DNA from: Pontimonas sp.
GTDB lineage: Bacteria; Actinomycetota; Actinomycetes; Actinomycetales; Microbacteriaceae
Assembly (NCBI GenBank): GCA_017852615.1
Contig: JAFMKX010000013.1
Span: 1 to 18,075, forward strand
Length of the DNA: 18,075 nucleotides
Direction: 5' to 3'
Shown piece after piece: positions 6,770 through 13,880 of this stretch. How positions within the stretch are numbered: the first letter of the stretch is position 1; the number at the start of each line of letters is the position of its first letter. The position numbers and the translations under genes are program-made. The notes under the pieces are model-generated. The model did no database searches, was not told where the DNA came from, and was given only the letters and a program-made list of their open reading frames with translations.

Positions 6770-8403
6770 CGAGAATCTCTCTTCCCCACGACACCGCTTT
6801 CGAGAATTCCCGCGAGGGATTCGCTCTCCGGGGGCATGGCCAACGGTGACTCTCGCCACGTTGCCAGCGGATTCCTTGGCACAACCAGCATGAAACACGT
6901 TCCCTGACCTACTTCGCTCCACACTTCGATGCGGCCACCGTGAGCTATGGCATCTTCTTGGGCAATCGCCAAGCCCAATCCAGTGCCACCGGTCGTGCGC
7001 TGCCTAGACGGATCGGCTCGCCAGAACCGGTCAAACACTCGCTCCACTTCGTCCGAGCTCATACCTAAGCCCCAGTCGCGCACCGCGATAGCCACCGCTT
7101 CCTCATTGGAATCGATAAAGGTGACGATGGGCTTGCCTTCACCGTGATCAATAGCGTTACCTAGGAAGTTCAGAACCACTCGCCGAATCCGACGCTGGTC
7201 AACTTCGCTATCGCCGTAGCCACCCCTCACTTCCAACACCAGGGAGGAGCCTTTTTGTTCAGCCAAAGCGCCTAGTTGATCCATGCAGTCTTCAACGAGG
7301 CCGACCAAGTTAACTTCATCCACTTCGAGCGCGACGGCGCCAGCGTCGTAGCGACTCATTTCCAGCAGGTCTGTCAACATAATCTCGAAGCGCTCAATTT
7401 GGGTGATCAATAGCTCCACGGTGCGGGCATTTTCTGCGGTGAAGCTTTTTCTCTGCGAATACAACACATCGCCCGCCAGGCGGATAGTGGTGAGCGGGGT
7501 GCGCAGTTCGTGGGACACGTCAGAGACAAAGCGTTGTTGAACCTGAGAAAGGTTGGCAAGTCTGACGATCTGAGTCTGCAAGCTATCGGCCATTTTGTTA
7601 AACGACCGGGCCAGGACAGCGATAACGTCCTCACCGCTCTCCGCCAACCTCTCTTCCAAGAAACCCTGGGCAAGACGTTCCGCGGTTTGGGCCGCGCGTC
7701 TGACTGGCCCAATAGCTAAGCGAACCACAAAAAAAGTGACAATGCCGATAGTCAGCACCAGGGCCAAAGAACCCGCAATCAGGGTTTGCTGAATGGCGGT
7801 CAAAGTGGATTGAACATCCGCCAAGTCATAAATCAAATAGAGCTCATACGCTCCGGCACTGGGAACCTGCAGTGAGGCGGAGGCGACGATCCCCGGGCGG
7901 CTTTCACCAGTTCCCTCGAGCGTGATGGATTGATAGTGCAAAGCACCTGGTTGGCTGACAACCTGAGACCTCAGCTCCGTGGAGACCACAGAGAGGTCCA
8001 AACCCGCACTCGAGGTCGAGGTCATCGTCTGGGCTGTGATCTGACCTGGTGTGCGAAGAATCGCAAAGCCGGAGCCCCCAGGACTTGATTGGGCAGACCT
8101 AATCGCCGTCTGGGCAGCCGTGTTCGCCGTTTCCACATCAATAGTTCCCGCGGCGCTGACGGAATTATCAAAAAGGGATTGTGCGGTGCTGGCCGCCCGG
8201 GCAGTTTCACTGAGCACCTGATTGGTGCGGGAGCTAAAGAGGTTATCGGCAATAGTTAAGGACATATAGCCGCCGATGATGGTCACACCGATGCCAGAGA
8301 GTGCAACCGTAAGGACCACTGTCCTGGTGAGCAGTGATGTTCGCCACAGGCCCACAGGAGCCTTCGCAGCGCTGACGAAGCGCCGCCAGGCCGCACCCAT
8401 CAT
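6766..8403 (-). CDS. mtrB: Sensor histidine kinase MtrB
   Basis: Membrane sensor kinase that phosphorylates MtrA; the pair links cell-wall and division state to transcription in actinobacteria. 545 residues. Membrane segment 1 is at about 26-50 and segment 2 at about 207-230, enclosing an outer sensing domain of about 155 residues. A HAMP domain follows (about 228-282), then the HisKA domain with FVSDVSHELRTPL and phospho-acceptor His298. The ATPase domain has an N box around Asn416 (NFLGNAIDH), G1 DWGLGM at 443-448 and G2 GGTGLGLAI at 472-480. All catalytic boxes are intact. The start (8403) overlaps the mtrA TGA by four bases; a second ATG follows at once at 8400 and could be used instead. 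No strong Shine-Dalgarno sequence, consistent with coupling to mtrA. Confidence 0.97.
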   Translation of the reverse strand: MMGAAWRRFVSAAKAPVGLWRTSLLTRTVVLTVALSGIGVTIIGGYMSLTIADNLFSSRTNQVLSETARAASTAQSLFDNSVSAAGTIDVETANTAAQTAIRSAQSSPGGSGFAILRTPGQITAQTMTSTSSAGLDLSVVSTELRSQVVSQPGALHYQSITLEGTGESRPGIVASASLQVPSAGAYELYLIYDLADVQSTLTAIQQTLIAGSLALVLTIGIVTFFVVRLAIGPVRRAAQTAERLAQGFLEERLAESGEDVIAVLARSFNKMADSLQTQIVRLANLSQVQQRFVSDVSHELRTPLTTIRLAGDVLYSQRKSFTAENARTVELLITQIERFEIMLTDLLEMSRYDAGAVALEVDEVNLVGLVEDCMDQLGALAEQKGSSLVLEVRGGYGDSEVDQRRIRRVVLNFLGNAIDHGEGKPIVTFIDSNEEAVAIAVRDWGLGMSSDEVERVFDRFWRADPSRQRTTGGTGLGLAIAQEDAIAHGGRIEVWSEVGQGTCFMLVVPRNPLATWRESPLAMPPESESLAGILESGVVGKRDSR

Positions 8404-9101
8404 GACTCGGTGAGCGCCTGACCCACCACGGCTCCCGCTCGATAACCAACACCTCGCACCGTTTGGACGATGGTGGGTGCATCAGCATCAATTTCCACTT
8501 TGGCGCGCAAGCGCTGAACGTGGACGTTAACTAAACGGGTGTCTGCTTTGTAGTGATAGCCCCACACCTGCTCCAAAAGCATTTCTCGAGTGAACACCTG
8601 CTGGGGTTTGAGCGCTAAGGCGAGGAGAAGATCAAATTCCAGTGGGGTCAAGGAGATCCGTTGCTCCCCCCTGCGCACCTCGTGGGCGGGAACATCAATC
8701 GTCACATCACAAATAGTGATGACCTGCTGAGCGCCATCAGTTGAGGGGCGCAGTCGCGTCTTAATTCTGGCGACCAGTTCCTTGGGGTTGAAAGGCTTAA
8801 TGACATAGTCATCAGCTCCGCTTTCGAGCCCTCTGACCACATCGGTGGTGTCGCCTTTTGCGGTGAGCATAATGATGGGCACGCCGCTTGTTTCGCGAAT
8901 TCGGGCACAGACTTCAATTCCATCAAGGCCTGGCAACATGACATCCAACAGAATGAGATCGGGCGTGGAGTCCGCGAGGTGAGCCAAGGCTGCTTGTCCA
9001 TCGAAGGCCTGCACGGGGGTATACCCCTCACCGCGAAGGACGATGGAAATCATTTCGGCAAGCGCAACGTCATCGTCGACGACCAAAATCCGAGCTGTCA
9101 T
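8400..9101 (-). CDS. mtrA: Response regulator MtrA (OmpR family)
   Basis: DNA-binding response regulator, essential in mycobacteria, which controls cell-wall hydrolase, division and replication genes. 233 residues. The receiver domain (about 3-115) has the acidic pair Asp9/Asp10, phospho-acceptor Asp53 in LLDVMLPGLDG, Thr80 and Lys102 in DYVIKPFNPKELVARI. The C-terminal winged helix (about 135-228) has ISLTPLEFDLLLALA, QVFTREMLLEQVWGY and the recognition helix TRLVNVHVQRLRAKVE, closing with IVQTVRGVGYR. Start at 9101 is set by GGAGG five bases upstream; an in-frame ATG four codons earlier is unlikely. The 71-base leader after ahcY is strongly self-complementary. First gene of mtrA-mtrB-lpqB. 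Unlike Mycobacterium, no tmk lies between it and ahcY. Confidence 0.98.
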   Translation of the reverse strand: MTARILVVDDDVALAEMISIVLRGEGYTPVQAFDGQAALAHLADSTPDLILLDVMLPGLDGIEVCARIRETSGVPIIMLTAKGDTTDVVRGLESGADDYVIKPFNPKELVARIKTRLRPSTDGAQQVITICDVTIDVPAHEVRRGEQRISLTPLEFDLLLALALKPQQVFTREMLLEQVWGYHYKADTRLVNVHVQRLRAKVEIDADAPTIVQTVRGVGYRAGAVVGQALTES

Positions 9102-9106
9102 AGCCA

Positions 9107-9111
9107 CCTCC
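9107..9111 (-). promoter_or_regulatory. Ribosome binding site of mtrA
   Basis: GGAGG on the - strand, five bases before the ATG at 9101. It decides the start, and lies four bases downstream of the lower stem of the leader hairpin. Confidence 0.8.
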
Positions 9112-9115
9112 AATA

Positions 9116-9159
9116 CGACTAGGTATCGAAAGGTCTCTCGATTGGGGCAAGCCTAGTCG
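9116..9159 (-). promoter_or_regulatory. Two-tier inverted repeat in the mtrA leader
   Basis: The perfect 8-base arms CGACTAGG and CCTAGTCG (9116-9123 and 9152-9159) enclose a second perfect pair, ATCGA/TCGAT (9125-9129 and 9138-9142), around an 8-base loop. The structure starts four bases from the mtrA ribosome binding site, so folding could affect mtrA translation, or it could be the 3' end of ahcY. A weak promoter is possible just upstream: TTGATT, 15 bases, TAGGCT on the - strand. If that is right, the transcript would contain the inner stem but only one outer arm. Confidence 0.5.
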
Positions 9160-9161
9160 AG

Positions 9162-9174
9162 GATTCCTGGAATC
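9162..9174. repeat. Short palindrome at the ahcY stop codon
   Basis: GATTCC-T-GGAATC, six perfect base pairs around one base, overlapping the ahcY TGA. The one-base centre is too tight for an RNA hairpin unless inner pairs open, so a protein site is more plausible than a terminator. It may be chance. Confidence 0.3.
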
Positions 9175-10630
9175 AATATCGGTAGTGATCCACCTTGTAG
9201 GGGCCCTCTTGAGGAACGCCAATGTACTTAGCTTGCTTGTCACTCAGTTGCGTGAGCTCCACACCCAGGGCATCAAGGTGCAACCTCGCTACTTTCTCAT
9301 CCAGGTGCTTAGGAAGCATGTGCACACCCAGGGGGTACGCATCGAGGTTGGTAAAGACCTCGATTTGCGCGAGAACCTGGTTGGTAAACGAGTTACTCAT
9401 CACGAAGCTGGGGTGGCCAGTAGCGTTACCCAGGTTCATAAGCCTTCCTTCGCTCAACATCAAGATGCTGCGCCCATTAGGCATCTGCCATTCGTGAACC
9501 TGAGGCTTGATCTCTACTCGGGTAGCCCCGGGCAGTGACTCTAGGCCGGCCATATCAATTTCGTTGTCGAAATGTCCCACGTTGGCGACGATGGCCTGGT
9601 GCTTGAGCTTGAGCAAATCATCCACCGTGACGACGTCCACGTTTCCGGTAGCGGTAATCAACACATCAACGGTGTCAATAACAGAATCCAAACGTGCCAC
9701 TTGGTATCCATCCATGGCTGCTTGAAGAGCGAGGATCGGATCGATTTCCGAGACAATCACGCGTGCACCCTGGCCACGCAACGATTCAGCAGAACCCTTG
9801 CCCACATCGCCATAGCCACACACGAACGTCACTTTGCCACTCATCAGAGTGTCCGTTGCTCGGTTCAAACCATCAATCAATGAGTGACGAATGCCATATT
9901 TGTTGTCAAACTTCGACTTCGTCACCGAGTCGTTCACGTTGATAGCAGTGAACAACAAGGAGCCTTCTTGGAAGAATTCATACAGGCGGTGAACACCGGT
10001 TGTCGTCTCTTCCGTCACACCTTTAATTCCCGCAGCAATCTCGGTGAAACGACCAGGCTGCTCACTCACACTGCGACGCAACACATCGAGAATGACTTTC
10101 CACTCTGCTGGGTCATCCGCTGCGGGCTGGGGAACCACACCTGTTTTTTCATACTCCACGCCCTTGTGAACCAAAAGGGTGGCATCTCCGCCGTCATCCA
10201 AAATCATGTTCGGCCCGGTTGCGCCGTGAGCGCTCCAATCAAAGACCTGCTCGGTGCACCACCAGTACTCTTCCAACGTCTCACCCTTCCAGGCAAAGAC
10301 GGGGACACCCTCGGGGTTCTCAGCGGTTCCACGACCGACCACGACGGCCGCTGCCGCGTCATCCTGGGTGGAAAAAATGTTGCAACTGACCCAACGAACC
10401 TCAGCACCCAACGCAACCAGAGTCTCGATAAGGACCGCGGTTTGCACTGTCATGTGCAGTGATCCGGCAATGCGGGCACCCTTAAGGGGTTGGTGAGGGC
10501 CATACTCTTCGCGAAGAGCCATGAGTCCTGGCATTTCGTGCTCAGCCAGACGAATCTGATGACGTCCTGCCTCAGCAAGAGAAATGTCGGCAACACGGTA
10601 TTGAAGTGGGGTCGCAGTTAGCATTCCCAT
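9173..10630 (-). CDS. ahcY: S-adenosylhomocysteine hydrolase (adenosylhomocysteinase)
   Basis: NAD-dependent cytosolic enzyme that splits S-adenosylhomocysteine to adenosine and homocysteine, removing the product inhibitor of methyltransferases and feeding the methionine cycle. 485 residues from this start. Visible blocks: HMTVQTAVLIETL with the substrate-binding region, FAWKGETLEEYWWCTEQ, INVNDSVTKSKFDNKYG with the catalytic Lys/Asp, the Rossmann segment TFVCGYGDVGKGSAESLRG, and the C-terminal tail YKVDHYRY that closes over NAD of the partner subunit. Length matches the long bacterial form. Start is uncertain. ATG 10630 begins MGMLTATPLQYRVADI; ATG 10624, two codons on, has GGGA touching it; a GTG at 10672 is also open but adds unlike sequence. 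Lies 48 bases after manB, probably co-transcribed. Confidence 0.97.
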   Translation of the reverse strand: MGMLTATPLQYRVADISLAEAGRHQIRLAEHEMPGLMALREEYGPHQPLKGARIAGSLHMTVQTAVLIETLVALGAEVRWVSCNIFSTQDDAAAAVVVGRGTAENPEGVPVFAWKGETLEEYWWCTEQVFDWSAHGATGPNMILDDGGDATLLVHKGVEYEKTGVVPQPAADDPAEWKVILDVLRRSVSEQPGRFTEIAAGIKGVTEETTTGVHRLYEFFQEGSLLFTAINVNDSVTKSKFDNKYGIRHSLIDGLNRATDTLMSGKVTFVCGYGDVGKGSAESLRGQGARVIVSEIDPILALQAAMDGYQVARLDSVIDTVDVLITATGNVDVVTVDDLLKLKHQAIVANVGHFDNEIDMAGLESLPGATRVEIKPQVHEWQMPNGRSILMLSEGRLMNLGNATGHPSFVMSNSFTNQVLAQIEVFTNLDAYPLGVHMLPKHLDEKVARLHLDALGVELTQLSDKQAKYIGVPQEGPYKVDHYRY

Positions 10631-10651
10631 ATTCTGCCAGGTATTGAGCTG

Positions 10652-10657
10652 AGAATA
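10652..10657 (-). promoter_or_regulatory. Possible -10 element for ahcY
   Basis: TATTCT on the - strand in the 48-base gap after manB, placing a start point roughly 15-20 bases before the ahcY ATG. No -35 match is seen. The same hexamer pairs with its complement at 10630-10635, which overlaps the ATG, so a weak hairpin could form over the start. Speculative. Confidence 0.25.
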
Positions 10658-10678
10658 CGCACTACACGGCACCCAACT

Positions 10679-12091
10679 TTATTGCCGGCGAATAACCGTT
10701 AGTGCTTCATCACGGATAGATTCCATCACCTCGAGGGTTCCCGCTTCCACATTGAGCCGAAGGAGCGGTTCCGTATTGGACGCTCGGGTATTGAACCACC
10801 AAAAAACACCCTCGGACTCACCAGAAAAAGTCAACCCGTCGAGATCATCGATGGCGCTGCGAGAGCCAAAAGCTTCTCTCAGAGCACTGATAACAACGTC
10901 TGTGTCTTGCACCACTGAGTTGATTTCCCCGCTTTCGACATAGCGGGAGAACTCTGCGGTCAACTGCGACAGGGGTGTTTGAGAACTTCCCAACTCGGCC
11001 AAGACATGCAAAGCCGCCAGCATGCCATTATCCGCACCCCAAAAATCTCGGAAATAATAATGAGCCGAATGCTCGCCGCCAAAAATCGCGCCCGTTTCGC
11101 GCATGCGGTCTTTGATAAAAGAATGACCCACGTGGGTTCTCACTGGTTCGCCGCCGTTTTCTTCGATGATTTCACTCACCGTTCGAGAACAAATCAGATT
11201 GTGAATGACTCGAGGCCGCCCCTGTTCACCGAGAGAGTTCACCCGCCGAATTTCGCGCTGGGCCACCATCGCCGCTACAGCGCTCGGAGTAACGGGATTT
11301 CCTAACTCATCAATGACAAAGCATCGATCGGCATCCCCGTCGAAGGCGAGGCCAATATCAGCGGAGTGCTCGCGCACTGCGTGTTGGAGATCAACCAGGT
11401 TTGCAGGATCCAGTGGATTGGCCTCGTGATGGGGGAATGTTCCATCTAGCTCGAAATACATGTCGATGATTTCCAGGGGCAGGTCTTCCATCCCCAATAC
11501 ATTTCCTAGCACCGCGGGCACAGTAAGACCGGCCATGCCATTGGCAGCATCAACCACGATGCGAAGGGGCCTAAGCGAATCCAGTGGGACTAGGTCTCGA
11601 AGGTAACGGGCGTAATCGTGGAGCACATTCGCCTCACGAACTACCCCCGGGGTGTCATGAGGGCTCATTCCAGATTCGAGATATTCGATTGCTCGATCAC
11701 GAATGTCCGCAAGACCGGTGTTGAGGCTAATACCCTGGGCTAATTTTCTCGAGAACTTGATGCCGTTATAAGTAGCCGGATTGTGGCTCGCGGTGAACAT
11801 CACCGCTGGCATATTCCATGTTCCCGAGGCGAAATAGACCATATCGGTCGAGCACAAACCTATGTTGGTCACACTGGCACCAGCCTCTAGGGCACCGCGG
11901 ATAAATGCCTCAGAGAGCTCTGGTGAGGTGTCTCGCATGTCGTGACCGACCACCAGCTCATTTCCCGCCCCCACAATGACATCAACAAAGGCGGCGCCTA
12001 AAGCACGGGTGACCTCAGGGGTGAGTTGCGAGTCCACCAGCCCTCGCACGTCGTAGGACTTGACGATGCTGTGCAACGCGTGTTCAGTCAT
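10679..12091 (-). CDS. manB: Phosphomannomutase/phosphoglucomutase ManB
   Basis: Cytosolic alpha-D-phosphohexomutase that interconverts 6-phospho and 1-phospho sugars, supplying mannose-1-phosphate (GDP-mannose) and possibly glucose-1-phosphate for mannosylated lipids and surface glycans. 470 residues, full length. Active-site loop FTASHNPATYNGIKF with phospho-Ser102; metal loop DGDADR at 251-256; sugar-binding loop GGEHSAH at 338-344; phosphate-binding RASNTEPLLRLNVEA near the C-terminus. All four are intact. Which sugar it prefers cannot be told from motifs. The neighbourhood (DUF3499, whiB2, glycosyltransferases) matches mycobacterial pmmA/manB. No Shine-Dalgarno sequence precedes the ATG, but a -10-like hexamer lies six bases upstream. 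The manA that often accompanies it is absent from the window. Confidence 0.96.
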   Translation of the reverse strand: MTEHALHSIVKSYDVRGLVDSQLTPEVTRALGAAFVDVIVGAGNELVVGHDMRDTSPELSEAFIRGALEAGASVTNIGLCSTDMVYFASGTWNMPAVMFTASHNPATYNGIKFSRKLAQGISLNTGLADIRDRAIEYLESGMSPHDTPGVVREANVLHDYARYLRDLVPLDSLRPLRIVVDAANGMAGLTVPAVLGNVLGMEDLPLEIIDMYFELDGTFPHHEANPLDPANLVDLQHAVREHSADIGLAFDGDADRCFVIDELGNPVTPSAVAAMVAQREIRRVNSLGEQGRPRVIHNLICSRTVSEIIEENGGEPVRTHVGHSFIKDRMRETGAIFGGEHSAHYYFRDFWGADNGMLAALHVLAELGSSQTPLSQLTAEFSRYVESGEINSVVQDTDVVISALREAFGSRSAIDDLDGLTFSGESEGVFWWFNTRASNTEPLLRLNVEAGTLEVMESIRDEALTVIRRQ

Positions 12092-12097
12092 GGCTTA

Positions 12098-12103
12098 AGA
12101 CTA
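12098..12103 (-). promoter_or_regulatory. -10 element of manB, leaderless arrangement
   Basis: TAGTCT on the - strand (TANNNT pattern) with exactly six bases before the manB ATG, in the 19-base gap after the DUF3499 stop codon. This is the same spacing as at comF. It implies a message starting at or beside the ATG and so an own promoter for manB in addition to any read-through. No -35 match. Confidence 0.5.
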
Positions 12104-12110
12104 GTTGGGC

Positions 12111-12344
12111 CTAGATGGCTTCGGGGTATGCCTGGTGGCGCACAATGCTCCATCCCACTGGTGCCGTAAGCGACGTGGCGTGAACATCACACAGGTCATA
12201 GGTATGGGGCTCGGCAATCGCTGAGAGTGGACCGATAACCGCTTGGGCATCGCCGTACACATAGGTCAGCGTGGCATTCGCTGGATGAGAACACGATGCT
12301 TTGGAGCACAATCGAGGTCTAATCGGACGATGAGGCATTGTCAT
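12111..12344 (-). CDS. DUF3499 family protein
   Basis: A 77-residue protein of unknown function, conserved next to whiB2/manB in actinobacteria (Rv3258c in Mycobacterium). The conserved core is seen as CSKASCSHPANATLTYVYGD, VIGPL, EPHTYDLCDVHATSLTAPVGW. Cys13, Cys18, Cys52 and His55 form a likely zinc-ribbon set (my inference). It is much shorter than the mycobacterial protein because almost nothing follows the core; only the minimal domain is kept. The start is uncertain: ATG 12344 or ATG 12338 two codons later. A TACTCT lies just upstream, close enough that the second ATG could be nearly leaderless. Separated from manB by 19 bases. Confidence 0.88.
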   Translation of the reverse strand: MTMPHRPIRPRLCSKASCSHPANATLTYVYGDAQAVIGPLSAIAEPHTYDLCDVHATSLTAPVGWSIVRHQAYPEAI

Positions 12345-12449
12345 ACCAGAGTAGAGCGAAGTGGTTCCCCGGTTTATATCCCAAGCCGAAGCAACACCAG
12401 TTTTTCTCCCACACTCAGCTGGAGGCGCTGATCAATTGCCGGTCCATTG
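12345..12449. other. Gap where a metallopeptidase gene usually sits
   Basis: These 105 bases separate DUF5719 from DUF3499. In related actinobacteria a small zincin-like metallopeptidase gene (Rv3259 family) commonly lies in this neighbourhood. I see no remnant of its HExxH-type core in any frame. The stretch contains a TATAAA at 12373-12378 and a TACTCT at 12348-12353 (- strand) that could serve as -10 elements for DUF3499; neither has a matching -35. Confidence 0.4.
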
Positions 12450-13880
12450 TTAGCGCGGGGTGATCACGACTGGTTGTTGCGCCGCTGGAGTGGGAAGAAT
12501 ATGCAGGTGACCGAGAAGGCTCTCGTCCCGGACCACCACGACCCCATAGACGGGATCGAGAGAGGACAGCGAGTGGCTTCCCGCGCTCAAGGGCCTCGCC
12601 ATCACCGAACCCGCCGGGATAGTAGTGTCGCGCCCATCTAAGGTCACGCTGAGGGAGCTGGAACCTGGATTAATCAAAGAAATCTTGCTATCGGCAAGCG
12701 CCGGTATCGCAAAGAGCGAATCCCCGGTGATGGCGCCAGCGCTTCCCACCCAACTGGTGTCCGTCCGGCTCTCACCGCCCACACTCGCTCGCACAGAAGC
12801 CACCACTGGCTGTGTTGACTCCACTATGACGCCAAAATCACCGCTTCCGAGCTCATCGAGGGAGAAATCCTCTACCTCCCCAGCATCTAGTTCCAGCTGT
12901 GCGGTCACATCCCCCATCCCCGGTCGCAGAACGCGAACGGTCACACTGGCGGGTTGATCAGGTGATAACACTCGAAGAGAGGGTCCGATATCGCCATATC
13001 CCTCCTTAGTGCGCAGCGAACCCAGGACATCTTCCTCCGGAGCAAATAGGCCGGGGATCACCCGCAACACGCTGGGGGCCTCTTGAGAGGTAATCACCGA
13101 GAGCCCATCGGCTTCTAGTCCACGAACAATGGAATAGTGCAAAGTCGCCACCACTCCCGCGCCATCAGTGGTCACACGAACCACCGGTGCACTCTCATCC
13201 GGCGCCAACCCCGCTAGGGAGAGAACCCTTTGCGAGCCTGGCGCGACCAGGATTCCTTGACCGAGTGAGGTGGTGATGATGCCCTGGGTGCCATAAATCT
13301 CAAGGTTCACCGATGCCGTTACCTCACCCGGATTTGTCAGTGACAGTGCAGTTTGACGCCCGGTGGTGGTGTGTCCCCCAACAAGCCATGCCTCGGTGGT
13401 GGGAGAGGTGCACTCGGCCATGGCGAGTCCTCGAACATTGGGGTTGTTGAGTACCTGGCTCGAGGTGGCCGCTAACGGGCCTGCGTCAACGCTTTGGGAT
13501 ATCAGCGTGGGGACATCCTGGGAGGTCGCATTCTCTAACGAGAATCCATCCAGGAGGTTAGTCTCGCTCAACACACCCTGCAGAGGGTCTGAGCCGGCCA
13601 CCACATCGCTGGCCGGGCCATAACTGACCGCGGTGGCGCCCTGGGCGCTCAAAGATATCGCCGAGCCCATACACACCAGGATTTGGTCAGGCTCTGCCGG
13701 AACGACTTGGACGCTGGGCAACACAGCCACAGGCCCTTGAAGGCTCCGCAGGACGCCCGCTGGTAGATCCACGAAAGTCACCACCAGGGCGACGGAAATC
13801 ACCACCGTGGAAATAATGGCCGAGAGCGTTCGAATTGCGAGGTTATGTACGCCGTGCTGGGGCGAGTGATCAGTCATCAT
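12450..13880 (-). CDS. DUF5719 family envelope protein
   Basis: 476 residues, function unknown. A short cytoplasmic stretch is followed by one membrane segment at about 14-36 (LAIRTLSAIISTVVISVALVVTF) and a large outer domain made almost wholly of predicted beta strands (TALSLTNPGEVTASVNLEIYG, PASVTVRVLRPGMGDVTAQLELDAGE, SSLSVTLDGRDTTIPAGS). The repeated 'TNPGE...ASV' and 'INPGSSSLSVTL' pieces resemble Ig-like folds. It matches actinobacterial DUF5719 proteins encoded after a large GT2 glycosyltransferase. The start ATG 13880 lies 11 bases inside the upstream glycosyltransferase gene with GGGGGAGGA nine bases ahead; ATG 13877 is possible. The overlap implies coupled translation, so the two products probably act together at the membrane. 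Confidence 0.85.
   Translation of the reverse strand: MMTDHSPQHGVHNLAIRTLSAIISTVVISVALVVTFVDLPAGVLRSLQGPVAVLPSVQVVPAEPDQILVCMGSAISLSAQGATAVSYGPASDVVAGSDPLQGVLSETNLLDGFSLENATSQDVPTLISQSVDAGPLAATSSQVLNNPNVRGLAMAECTSPTTEAWLVGGHTTTGRQTALSLTNPGEVTASVNLEIYGTQGIITTSLGQGILVAPGSQRVLSLAGLAPDESAPVVRVTTDGAGVVATLHYSIVRGLEADGLSVITSQEAPSVLRVIPGLFAPEEDVLGSLRTKEGYGDIGPSLRVLSPDQPASVTVRVLRPGMGDVTAQLELDAGEVEDFSLDELGSGDFGVIVESTQPVVASVRASVGGESRTDTSWVGSAGAITGDSLFAIPALADSKISLINPGSSSLSVTLDGRDTTIPAGSVMARPLSAGSHSLSSLDPVYGVVVVRDESLLGHLHILPTPAAQQPVVITPR

Noticed and set aside
6770..6922. N-terminal extension of lpqB by 51 codons
   Set aside because: It would lie entirely inside mtrB and bury the lipoprotein signal peptide; the ATG at 6769 gives a proper lipobox.
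9884..10462. A 192-codon open frame on the + strand opposite ahcY
   Set aside because: It mirrors a highly conserved enzyme; the frame is open as a by-product of ahcY codon use.
10624..10678. Riboswitch for S-adenosylhomocysteine before ahcY
   Set aside because: The gap after manB is only 48 bases and lacks the conserved core; only a weak TATTCT/AGAATA inverted repeat is present.
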